DNA of 57,964 nt from an uncultured Oscillospiraceae bacterium (GTDB lineage Bacteria > Bacillota > Clostridia > Oscillospirales > Acutalibacteraceae). How positions within the stretch are numbered: position 1 is the stretch's first letter; each line of letters opens with the position of its first letter. Below the pieces are notes generated by a model, which had not been told where the DNA came from, searched no databases, and saw only the letters and a program-made list of their open reading frames with translations. A program made the position numbers and the translations under genes. The stretch lies in contig UQLQ01000011.1 of NCBI GenBank assembly GCA_900541905.1, positions 1 through 57,964 of the forward strand, given 5' to 3'. Shown in pieces: positions 50,537 to 57,964 of the stretch.

Positions 50537-52793
50537 TGTCTAACTCCTCCTTTGAAAGTTGTGACGAAGCAATTTCATAGTAGGTTTGGCAATTTTTGAG
50601 TAGCTCTTGATGCGTACCTTTACCAACAATTTTGCCTTCATCCAAAACGATAATTTGTTCTGCATTCATAATTGTGCTAATACGCTGTGCAACAATCAAT
50701 ACGGTTGCATTTGAAGTATGTTCTTTCAAAGCTTTGCGCAAAGCAGCATCTGTTTTAAAATCTAAAGCAGAGAAACTGTCGTCAAAAATAAAGATTTCCG
50801 GTTTCTTTGTCAAAGCACGTGCTATGGACAAACGCTGTTTTTGACCTCCGGATACATTGGTACCGCCTTCAGAAATAGGACTGTCAAAGCCATCCGGCTT
50901 TTTCATAATAAAGTCAGTAGCTTGTGCGATATCCGCAGCAAGTTTTAAATCGTCCATAGTTGCATTTTCGTCTCCATAACGCAAGTTGGAAGCAATGGTA
51001 CCAGACAGCAAAATACCTTTTTGCGGTACATAACCAATTTTGTTATGAAGCTCATGTTGAGATACATCTTTTACATTCACACCATCAATTAAAACTTCAC
51101 CTGAAGTTACATCATAAAAACGAGGGATTAAGTTTACCAACGTGGATTTACCTGAACCGGTAGAACCGATAAATGCTGTTGTCTGACCTGGTTTTGCAGT
51201 GAAGTTGATATTGCTTAACACTTCTTCATCAGCCCCGGCATAATGGAAACTAACATTACGGAATTCAACAACACCATCAATGCTGTCATCAAAATGTTTT
51301 GGCTGAGCAGGGTCTTGAACGCTCGGTTCTTTTCTAAGCACTTCTCTGATTCTGGCTGCGGAAACAGCTGCACGGGGTACGATAATAAATACAATGGAAA
51401 GCATTAAGAATGCAATGATAATTTGCATAGAGTATTGCATAAAGGCCATCATATCACCAACTTGAATACCGCCGTTCGCAACTTGATGTGCACCAATCCA
51501 AACAACAAGCAAGCAAATACCATTCATGATAAAGGTCATAGCAGGCATTAAGAATACCATAACACGGTTTGTAAATAATTGCGTTTTACTTACATCCATA
51601 TTTGCTTTATCAAAACGTTTCTTTTCAAAATCTTCCGTACCAAAAGCTCGAATAACAGTCATGCCGTTTAAATTTTCTCTTGCAACCAAGTTCAATCTAT
51701 CAATTAATTTTTGCATGATTTTGAACTTAGGCATTGCAATGACGAAAATGACTCCGACCAGTAAGAACAGCAGTCCGCATGCCAAAGCAATAATCCAACT
51801 CATGGATGGGGAAGAGCCTACAGCCATAACAGTACCGCCCACAGCCATAACGGGAGCATAACATATCATCCTGATACCCATTACCAATAATAATTGGATC
51901 TGTGTAATATCGTTGGTAGTACGGGTAATCAAAGAAGAGGTTGTAAATTCGTCAAATTCATTATTAGAAAAAGAAGTAACTTTTCTAAATACATCTCTGC
52001 GCAGATTGCGTGATACACCTGCTGCAATACGGGAAGCCAATAGGCAAACCAAAATGGATGCGATACCGCCTGCCAGTGACAGTGCCAGCATTTTCATACC
52101 TGCAATTACAATGTATGTGGTTTGTATGCTGGATTTGTTTTGTCCAAGCTCTTGATAAATATTACCGTTTAAGATAGCAGCACTTTGAGAGAGCATGGAG
52201 GATTCTGTATTTTCTGCCTGTACTCTTGCATCATCAATCACCTGATCAGGCATTGCCTCCAGCTGTGGTTGCATTTGATAGAGTTCTTCAAAATTAATAT
52301 CCGAAATACTACTGCTGCTGGAAGTATCGTCACCGCCAGATTGTGCTGCAGCATTTTCATTGCTTGACATAGATTGCATGGTATAAATGAATGTCCATGT
52401 TGCCAAACCGAATGTATGGTCCAATTGAGACATGGTATCACTGTCTATGTTACTGTTCAATATATAAATATCTTGTGTAGCCAATAATGGATATTCTTTT
52501 ACATAACGGTCATGTTCTTGACCTTGATCGTGAACAGAACGAAGCGTATAACTCTTATCAATGACTTCTTTTTCTTCGTCTGTCATAAACACTTTCAAAA
52601 ACGAAAGTGCTTTGGCACTTATTGCCTTAGGTGTAGATTCTGAAATACCGCCCTGTTGAATACCAACATTTACAATGTCAGACATGTAATGTGGTAAGCT
52701 TAAATCACTAAACGCTTGACCAAACAACAGCAAAACGGCAAATACTACACTCAGCCAAAAAGGCTTTAAGTACTTTGCGAGCAATTTCACCAT
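50529..52793 (-). CDS. ABC exporter subunit with large extracellular insertion
   Basis: 754 residues, longer than the usual 580 because about 190 residues (about 45-235, including SGGDDTSSSSSISD and other Ser/Asp/Gln-rich stretches) are inserted between the first two membrane helices, facing outside. The ATPase has Walker A GSTGSGKST, signature VSGGQKQR, and degenerate Walker B (FIFDDSFSALD) and H-loop (VAQRIS). It is thus the non-canonical half of the pair. Follows marR by 29 nt. Confidence 0.92.
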   Translation of the reverse strand: MVKLLAKYLKPFWLSVVFAVLLLFGQAFSDLSLPHYMSDIVNVGIQQGGISESTPKAISAKALSFLKVFMTDEEKEVIDKSYTLRSVHDQGQEHDRYVKEYPLLATQDIYILNSNIDSDTMSQLDHTFGLATWTFIYTMQSMSSNENAAAQSGGDDTSSSSSISDINFEELYQMQPQLEAMPDQVIDDARVQAENTESSMLSQSAAILNGNIYQELGQNKSSIQTTYIVIAGMKMLALSLAGGIASILVCLLASRIAAGVSRNLRRDVFRKVTSFSNNEFDEFTTSSLITRTTNDITQIQLLLVMGIRMICYAPVMAVGGTVMAVGSSPSMSWIIALACGLLFLLVGVIFVIAMPKFKIMQKLIDRLNLVARENLNGMTVIRAFGTEDFEKKRFDKANMDVSKTQLFTNRVMVFLMPAMTFIMNGICLLVVWIGAHQVANGGIQVGDMMAFMQYSMQIIIAFLMLSIVFIIVPRAAVSAARIREVLRKEPSVQDPAQPKHFDDSIDGVVEFRNVSFHYAGADEEVLSNINFTAKPGQTTAFIGSTGSGKSTLVNLIPRFYDVTSGEVLIDGVNVKDVSQHELHNKIGYVPQKGILLSGTIASNLRYGDENATMDDLKLAADIAQATDFIMKKPDGFDSPISEGGTNVSGGQKQRLSIARALTKKPEIFIFDDSFSALDFKTDAALRKALKEHTSNATVLIVAQRISTIMNAEQIIVLDEGKIVGKGTHQELLKNCQTYYEIASSQLSKEELDNE

Positions 52794-52822
52794 ATGAGCA
52801 TGACTTCCTTTCTTAAATAAGT

Positions 52823-53278
52823 TTAAATTTTGTCACAGGATGTGCCTTCATAGAAGATTACTTGAAAGCGATTAAGAAGTTCAATAAATTTTCTTGTGTC
52901 TTTTTCTCCAAAATCTTCATAAATTTTATCCACAACGGCTAAAAACATCTTTTTGGATGTGGACAAAATTTCTTTTCCTTGTTGGGTTAAACACACTAAT
53001 ACTTTCCGCCGATCTTCTTCAACCATGACTCTTTTGATATAGTCTTTCTTTTCCAAAGCCTTTAACATTTGAGAAACAGCCGGACCTGACATCTGACTAA
53101 CTTCCCTTATCAAAGAAGCTTCTACTCCTCCTGTTGAATCTTGATATCGCTCAATCATTCCCAGCGTAAAAAATTCCCCCGGGGCAATACCAAACATTGC
53201 AGGAAAAGGTTTTTTATATCTTCTTAATCCTCCTAATACTTCTGCCAATTCTTCTTTTAAGGCATTGGCATCGCTCAT
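52823..53278 (-). CDS. MarR-family transcription regulator
   Basis: 151 residues from ATG 53278 (MSDANALKEELAEVLG), GGGGGTG 9 nt upstream; earlier in-frame TTG and GTG starts overlap that site. Winged helix with LIREVSQMSGPAVSQMLKALEKKDYIKR and wing EEDRRKVLVCLT. First gene of the exporter operon; it binds repeated ATTAAT-rich sites at its own promoter by inference. Confidence 0.9.
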   Translation of the reverse strand: MSDANALKEELAEVLGGLRRYKKPFPAMFGIAPGEFFTLGMIERYQDSTGGVEASLIREVSQMSGPAVSQMLKALEKKDYIKRVMVEEDRRKVLVCLTQQGKEILSTSKKMFLAVVDKIYEDFGEKDTRKFIELLNRFQVIFYEGTSCDKI

Positions 53279-53296
53279 GCCTAAATTCACCCCCCT

Positions 53297-53375
53297 CAAT
53301 TAACATCATTAATAATTAATAACATTAACAATTAATATCATTAATTTATTATACTCTCTATGAAACAATTGTCAA
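53297..53375 (-). promoter_or_regulatory. Promoter and duplicated operator of marR-exporter operon
   Basis: Minus strand TTGACA (53370-53375), 16 bp, TATAAT (53348-53353). Downstream of it, CAATTAACATCATTAAT (53297-53313) and CAATTAATATCATTAAT (53329-53345) differ at one base and are 32 bp apart, three helical turns, fitting two MarR dimers. Confidence 0.75.
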
Positions 53376-53435
53376 CCGTATTTGAAAAAAATAAAACAAG
53401 TTTTGGCACAAATATAAGATAAAACAAACATATTC

Positions 53436-53465
53436 TTTACATATAACTACGAAATGCGCTATACT
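53436..53465 (+). promoter_or_regulatory. Promoter of the flavoprotein pair
   Basis: TTTACA (53436-53441), 18 bp, TATACT (53460-53465). Confidence 0.6.
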
Positions 53466-53505
53466 GTTTATGGAAATTTTTTATATGGAAAGGAGGGAAA
53501 GATTT

Positions 53506-54783
53506 ATGCAGGAAAAAATAAATTTAGCTGTCATAGGCGGAGGAGCTTCCGGACTCATTGCGGCCATTACAGCTTCAAAAATATGTAAGCATACAAAAAA
53601 GATTACAATTTTTGAAGGCGCTTCGAGAGTAGGCAAAAAATTGCTGGCCACAGGTAATGGAAGATGTAATTTAACGAATATACATGCAAGTGCAAAACAC
53701 TATTATGGTGATACAAGACTGATTGAAGCCATTTTGCGTACGTATCCTCCTCAACGAGTCATACAGTATTTTGAAGAAATTGGACTTCTTTGCAAAGAAG
53801 AATCAGAAGGCCGAATTTATCCTTATAGTTTACAGGCTTCTTCTGTATTGGATGTGTTGCGTTTTAACGCAGAAGAGATGCAAGTGGAAATCATCTGCGA
53901 TTGTCCTATTCACAGCGTTCGGTCGAAAAATGGCATATTTATCTTAGAAAATCATCACCAGAAAACTTTTATTGCTGACAAAGTAATTTTGGCAACAGGA
54001 GGAAAAGCTTCACCTCAACTGGGGTCTGTCGGAAATGGGTATATTTTGGCAAAACAACTGGGACATACGGTTACACCGTTATATCCCGCACTAACCATTT
54101 TAAAAACGCCGCCGGAATATGTAAAATCCTTAAAAGGTATGCGAAGTCACGTTACAGCTACGTTAAAATGTAATGGCAAAGCCATAAGACATGAAAAAGG
54201 AGAAGTACAATTTACAGAACAGGGTTTATCAGGTATATGTATGTTTCAATTCTCCCGTCATGTTGCTCATTGTATTGCAAATAAACAGAAGATTACAATT
54301 CTTTTGGACTTTATGCCGGAATACAGTGTATCCAGTATTGTAAACCAATTGAACCGTGCAGTAAATCTGTTTCCTCACCTTCCCGCAACGGAGATATTAA
54401 AAGGCTTCATGAATAAAAAGGTAGGGGAAGCAATTGTAAAAACAGCTGTGCCTCAGTCCAAAGAAATGTTGGCAAAACAATTCACGAAAACTGATTTTAT
54501 GGTAATTGCCAATGCTGTCAAACAATTTTCTTATCCTTGTGTCGGAGTAGCTGACTGGAAACAGGCACAAGTGACCGCCGGGGGAGTTTCACTGTCACAA
54601 TTAAACAGTTCTTTGGAATCTAAAATTCACAAAGGATTATATTTTTCAGGTGAATTGCTGAATATTGATGGAGATTGTGGTGGCTACAACTTAAACTGGG
54701 CATGGATTAGTGGAATTACAGCAGGAAAAGCTGCCGCAAAAAGTTTATGCCATAAAGATAAAGCGAGGATAACAACTACATGA
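53506..54783 (+). CDS. HI0933/BaiN-type FAD-dependent oxidoreductase
   Basis: 425 residues from ATG 53506 (GGAGGG 8 nt upstream). Dinucleotide-binding AVIGGGASGLIAAI at the N-terminus, KKLLATGNGRCNLTN and the C-terminal GELLNIDGDCGGYNLNWAWISG are hallmarks of the HI0933/YhiN family. Substrate not determined by sequence; related proteins have been linked to bile-acid or aminoacetone oxidation. The next flavoprotein overlaps its stop by 4 nt. Confidence 0.88.
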   Translation: MQEKINLAVIGGGASGLIAAITASKICKHTKKITIFEGASRVGKKLLATGNGRCNLTNIHASAKHYYGDTRLIEAILRTYPPQRVIQYFEEIGLLCKEESEGRIYPYSLQASSVLDVLRFNAEEMQVEIICDCPIHSVRSKNGIFILENHHQKTFIADKVILATGGKASPQLGSVGNGYILAKQLGHTVTPLYPALTILKTPPEYVKSLKGMRSHVTATLKCNGKAIRHEKGEVQFTEQGLSGICMFQFSRHVAHCIANKQKITILLDFMPEYSVSSIVNQLNRAVNLFPHLPATEILKGFMNKKVGEAIVKTAVPQSKEMLAKQFTKTDFMVIANAVKQFSYPCVGVADWKQAQVTAGGVSLSQLNSSLESKIHKGLYFSGELLNIDGDCGGYNLNWAWISGITAGKAAAKSLCHKDKARITTT

Positions 54784-56381
54784 TAAGAGTTCCTGAAATT
54801 AAACTGCCATTGGATAGCACAGAAGAAGAGTTATTGTATTATACTGCAAGGCACATGAAAACAGATATAGAAGAGATACAATCCATACAATTAATCAAAC
54901 GCTCCATTGATGCACGAAACAAGCAGAATATTCATTTTATATGTACAGTGGACGTAGAACTTAGTCATGAATCTGTATTTATGAAACACAATAAAAATTC
55001 TAAAATGAAATATGTTACGCCGTATGAATATATGATACCTGCCACAAAAAAGATGGACACAAGACCCGTTGTAGTAGGATTTGGGCCTGCCGGAATGTTT
55101 GCAGCACTTATCTTAGCGCAAGCCGGACAAAATCCGATTGTGATTGAGCGCGGAAGCGCTGTTGAAAAACGACAGGAGCAAGTATTTTCATTTTGGTATG
55201 GAGAAGAGTTAAATCCTGAGTCCAATGTGCAGTTTGGTGAGGGAGGAGCCGGAACATTTTCAGATGGAAAATTAAATACAGGTACAAAAGACGGAAGAGC
55301 AAGAAAAGTATTATTAGAATTGGCGGAGGCAGGTGCTCCCAGTGAAATTTTGTATCTGGCACATCCTCATATAGGAACAGACTATTTGCCGAATACTGTG
55401 CGAAATATTCGCAAGAAAATCATTTCACTCGGTGGTGAAATATATTTCGATACCAAATTAACAAATATCATTGAGAAAAACGGAACCATTTCCTCCATTG
55501 AAATACAATCCCAAAATGGTACTTCTACTATTTTAGAAACCAAACATCTTATTTTGGCCATTGGACACAGTGCCAGAGATACCTATGAAATGTTACATAA
55601 CAGCAATTTAGTACATATAGAACAAAAACCATTTTCAGTCGGAGCAAGAATTGAGCATCCCCAATCGCTAATTAATCGCGCTCAATTTGGTCCTTATGAA
55701 AATCATCCCGCGTTGGGGGCGGCAGAATACAAGCAAGCAGTACATTTGAAAAATGGGAGAGGTGTATATACCTTTTGTATGTGTCCCGGAGGTATTGTAG
55801 TTGCATCGGCATCTGAAAAAGGTGGAGTGGTGACCAACGGCATGAGTAATTTTGCTCGTAATGGAAAAAATGCTAACTCAGCTTTACTGGTCGGTATCGG
55901 CCCTTCTGATTTTGGAGATGTACATCCTTTGGCTGGAATGTATTTACAACGGAAGTTGGAACAACGCGCATTTGAATTAGGTGGAAAAACATATGCAGCA
56001 CCTGTTCAAAGAGTAGAAGATTTTATTGAGCGTCGTGCAAGTACACGATTGGGAGATGTAACCCCAACGTATCAGCGGGGAGTAGTTCCGTGTGACCTAT
56101 CTTCCTGTTTTCACGAAGAAATCTATGAATCTCTTCGTGAAGGAATTTTGAAAATCAATCACAATATGAATGGTTTTTCATATGGAGATGCGCTATTGAC
56201 AGCTGTTGAAACACGCAGCTCTGCACCAATTCGCATTTTGAGAGATGAAACACTTCAATCGGTTACTTTAAAAGGTTTGTATCCTTGCGGTGAAGGAGCA
56301 GGATATGCGGGAGGTATTGTTTCTGCTGCAGTTGACGGTATCAAATGTGCGGAACAAATTTTGTATTCTGCTTTACAATGA
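54780..56381 (+). CDS. FAD-dependent oxidoreductase of the COG2509 type
   Basis: 533 residues. An N-terminal 90-residue domain precedes the FAD site VVVGFGPAGMFAALIL. Then NVQFGEGGAGTFSDGKLNTGT and the C-terminal GLYPCGEGAGYAGGIVSAAVDG follow. This conserved uncharacterised flavoprotein often sits beside HI0933-type proteins in Firmicutes. Start ATGA overlap implies translational coupling. Confidence 0.85.
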   Translation: MIRVPEIKLPLDSTEEELLYYTARHMKTDIEEIQSIQLIKRSIDARNKQNIHFICTVDVELSHESVFMKHNKNSKMKYVTPYEYMIPATKKMDTRPVVVGFGPAGMFAALILAQAGQNPIVIERGSAVEKRQEQVFSFWYGEELNPESNVQFGEGGAGTFSDGKLNTGTKDGRARKVLLELAEAGAPSEILYLAHPHIGTDYLPNTVRNIRKKIISLGGEIYFDTKLTNIIEKNGTISSIEIQSQNGTSTILETKHLILAIGHSARDTYEMLHNSNLVHIEQKPFSVGARIEHPQSLINRAQFGPYENHPALGAAEYKQAVHLKNGRGVYTFCMCPGGIVVASASEKGGVVTNGMSNFARNGKNANSALLVGIGPSDFGDVHPLAGMYLQRKLEQRAFELGGKTYAAPVQRVEDFIERRASTRLGDVTPTYQRGVVPCDLSSCFHEEIYESLREGILKINHNMNGFSYGDALLTAVETRSSAPIRILRDETLQSVTLKGLYPCGEGAGYAGGIVSAAVDGIKCAEQILYSALQ

Positions 56382-56532
56382 TATATGGTAGTTCCTTATA
56401 AATTCAGTAAATAGCAACAGGTATGTATACCTAATACCTTACTGTGTTTATGTCATATAGAATCGTTTTTTATTGTCGTACACATTTAGCGTGAAAAATC
56501 TGATGTTGATATCATATTTATAATACAAAAGT

Positions 56533-56577
56533 AAAAGAAAAACACCTGTATCTTATCGAAACAGGTGTTTTTCTTTT
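56533..56577. terminator. Bidirectional terminator
   Basis: Perfect 17 bp stem (56533-56549 with 56561-56577) AAAAGAAAAACACCTGT. The region 56382-56532 holds no gene. Confidence 0.92.
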
Positions 56578-57115
56578 ATCTAATATAACATATATTATCG
56601 GTTCGTCTTGGTTTTGCAGGTGCAGGTGCATCTTGTTCGTATCCAAGTGCTACACAAGCAACAGGTTCATATCCATCCGGTAACTGAAATTTTTTCTGAA
56701 TATCAGAATCAAAAATTCCCAAGGCAATTCCTATGTAGCAACTTCCAAGACCGTATGAATGCGCTGCATGCAGCATATTCATAATAGAGCAAGCTACATC
56801 CTCTCGGCCTAGTTTGGTATCTTTAGGTGCAGAACAAACAATAACAGTTGGAGCCAAATAAAATGGCATATTGGGACGCGTGGGAGTAAAACCTCCATCT
56901 TTCATCATTTGCAGCGTTTTATCGGAGATTTCTTTGATAAAACCAGCATCTTGAATCACGGTAAAAAATCGATTTTGCTGATTCATGGAAGATGGGGCAT
57001 ACTGTCCCGCTGTTAAAACCGCTTGTAAGATTTCTTCCGGTACTTGTTTATTTGGTATATATGATTTTACGGAACGCCGCTCAATCAGAGTTTTGGTAAA
57101 TTCATTCAAACTCAT
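56576..57115 (-). CDS. Nitroreductase-family protein
   Basis: 179 residues from ATG 57115 (MSLNEFTKTLIERRSVKSY), AAGGAAGG upstream. FMN-binding start RRSVKSY, the central APSSMNQQ and the glycine-rich GLGSCYIGIALG match small FMN nitroreductases. Substrate unknown. Promoter on the minus strand: TTGTTA, 17 bp, TATAAT at 57139-57144. Confidence 0.88.
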   Translation of the reverse strand: MSLNEFTKTLIERRSVKSYIPNKQVPEEILQAVLTAGQYAPSSMNQQNRFFTVIQDAGFIKEISDKTLQMMKDGGFTPTRPNMPFYLAPTVIVCSAPKDTKLGREDVACSIMNMLHAAHSYGLGSCYIGIALGIFDSDIQKKFQLPDGYEPVACVALGYEQDAPAPAKPRRTDNICYIR

Positions 57116-57217
57116 TGTTAACACCTTCCTTTTTCTTTATTATAATTCTTTTTGTCCGCCTTAACAAGATATATGATACAGTTTATTTTTCGTTCGGGAT
57201 AAATTTTAGGTTTCCTA

Positions 57218-57245
57218 TTGACAAACAACAGGAATTTGATATAAT
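57218..57245 (+). promoter_or_regulatory. Promoter of tRNA-Gln
   Basis: TTGACA (57218-57223), 16 bp, TATAAT (57240-57245), 22 nt before the tRNA. Confidence 0.75.
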
Positions 57246-57267
57246 TATTTACGCTATCTTTAAATAT

Positions 57268-57341
57268 TGCGGTATTGTGTAATGGTAGCACAGCAGACTC
57301 TGACTCTGTTTGTCTGGGTTCGAATCCTAGTACCGCAGCCA
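57268..57341 (+). tRNA. tRNA-Gln (anticodon CTG)
   Basis: Acceptor TGCGGTA/TACCGCA, D-arm GTGT-AATGGTA-GCAC, anticodon loop CTCTGAC giving CTG, T-loop TTCGAAT, discriminator G and encoded CCA (57339-57341). CTG is less common than TTG as a sole glutamine tRNA, so another is probably elsewhere. Confidence 0.92.
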
Positions 57342-57366
57342 AATGATTATGCAACCCAAAAAAATA

Positions 57367-57395
57367 TTGACAAACGTTTATTTACATGATATAGT
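57367..57395 (+). promoter_or_regulatory. Promoter of tRNA-Ser(TGA)
   Basis: TTGACA (57367-57372), 17 bp, TATAGT (57390-57395). Confidence 0.75.
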
Positions 57396-57414
57396 TAATA
57401 ACGTTGTCAAACAC

Positions 57415-57503
57415 GGAGGAGTGTCCGAGTGGTTTAAGGAGCTAGTCTTGAAAACTAGTGATCTCGCAAGGGACCAAGAGTTCGAATCTCTTCTCCTCCG
57501 CCA
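57415..57503 (+). tRNA. tRNA-Ser (anticodon TGA)
   Basis: Acceptor GGAGGAG/CTCCTCC, anticodon stem CTAGT/ACTAG around CTTGAAA, long variable arm (GATCTCGCAAGGGACC), T-loop TTCGAAT, encoded CCA. Class II tRNA as expected for serine. Confidence 0.95.
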
Positions 57504-57549
57504 TTTTGTCTATTACATTATGATATGTTTTAATAAATTTCACTGTTTT

Positions 57550-57639
57550 GGAGAAATACTCAAGTGGTGAAGAGGCTCCCCTGCTAAGGGAGTAGGTCGG
57601 GTAACCGGCGCGAGGGTTCAAATCCCTCTTTCTCCGCCA
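57550..57639 (+). tRNA. tRNA-Ser (anticodon GCT)
   Basis: Acceptor GGAGAAA/TTTCTCC, anticodon stem CTCCC/GGGAG around CTGCTAA, long variable arm, T-loop TTCAAAT, encoded CCA. Reads AGC/AGU codons. Confidence 0.95.
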
Positions 57640-57641
57640 AA

Positions 57642-57676
57642 AGTCGCTAACCCGCTGGGTTTAGCGGCTTTTTTGT
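57642..57676 (+). terminator. Terminator of the tRNA cluster
   Basis: AAGTCGCTAACCC with GGGTTTAGCGGCTT, followed by TTTTTG. The AT-rich region 57680-57911 shows no gene. Confidence 0.85.
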
Positions 57677-57911
57677 TTTTACTTTTAAATTGCAAAAATG
57701 GCGATGGTGGGAAATATTTATCATTTTATTCTATTCATTACATTTTATTTGCAATTTTTTCTTATAAAAGATTATAATATATTTTCTGCCTATTTTTGCA
57801 GTAACAGCAGTGAAGGATATGGTCTAAGAAATTGCACATTTTGATAAAAAACTTTGATAAAGTAATATTAAGTAAATGTTGATAAGCGTATTACATTAAG
57901 GGGATATTACT

Positions 57912-57964
57912 ATGAAAGATTGGGACTCATTGCCATATTTAAAGTACAAAAAGGAAAGAACACA
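57912..57964 (+). CDS. Start of an unidentified gene, cut by the window edge
   Basis: ATG 57912 with AAGGGG upstream; only 17 residues (MKDWDSLPYLKYKKERT) are visible. Too short to identify. Confidence 0.5.
   Translation, partial: MKDWDSLPYLKYKKERT

Overview
The window is chromosomal DNA of a low-GC, endospore-forming Firmicute of the Clostridia type. Spore-coat genes, a sporulation sigma-K gene carrying a membrane pro-sequence, strong AGGAGG ribosome binding sites, Pre/Mob and TnpV-type mobile genes, and sigma-A-like promoters with 16-18 bp spacers all point to this. The housekeeping backbone is AT-rich with short intergenic gaps. The two large inserts contain patches that look less AT-rich (integrase and mobilization genes, serine recombinase).

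Layout. 1-7653: purine and amino-sugar block (purF, purB, purA, glmS, guaA). 7642-22524: an integrated mobilizable element sitting on the last codons of guaA. Three att-like copies of the guaA end (7642, 21830, 22510) divide it into a 14.2 kb element and a 0.7 kb satellite cassette. The main element carries a regulator, an excisionase, an integrase broken by a nested 5.1 kb insert, mobilization genes, a relaxase damaged by a stop codon and a 211 bp inversion, TnpV, and a single-chain restriction-modification enzyme. The satellite holds one SRA-like modified-base reader. 23280-35870: malate metabolism, a broken merR, an ABC exporter pair, a Crp/Fnr-controlled soluble three-gene module, and small spore or coat genes. 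36015-45587: sigK split by an 8.9 kb skin-like element with its own serine recombinase. 45688-57964: zinc-ribbon membrane protein, recQ, a MarR-controlled ABC exporter, two flavoproteins, a nitroreductase and three tRNAs.

Most notable content. (1) The insert inside the integrase carries a tight four-gene operon: Fic protein, AlbA_2 protein, class III nucleotidyl cyclase and small membrane protein. The last two look like a Pycsar cyclase-effector pair, and the operon promoter is overlaid by a perfect dyad. (2) Precise excision of the skin element restores a 229-codon (or 235-codon) sigK. In the excised circle the recombinase frame loses its stop and runs in frame into the HTH gene at the other end, giving a predicted 781-residue protein. 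(3) The relaxase contains a clean 211 bp inversion between 6 bp inverted repeats.

How the parts work together. The purine genes with glmS form a glutamine-amidotransferase-rich anabolic block. The guaA element supplies mobility plus possible anti-phage functions (Pycsar-like operon, restriction enzyme, SRA reader). The skin element couples sigma-K activation to DNA excision in the mother cell and carries a HUH replication initiator, a HEPN-like protein, a PUA/EVE-like protein and a sortase substrate. All functional statements rest on reading translated sequence and motifs; no database search was run.
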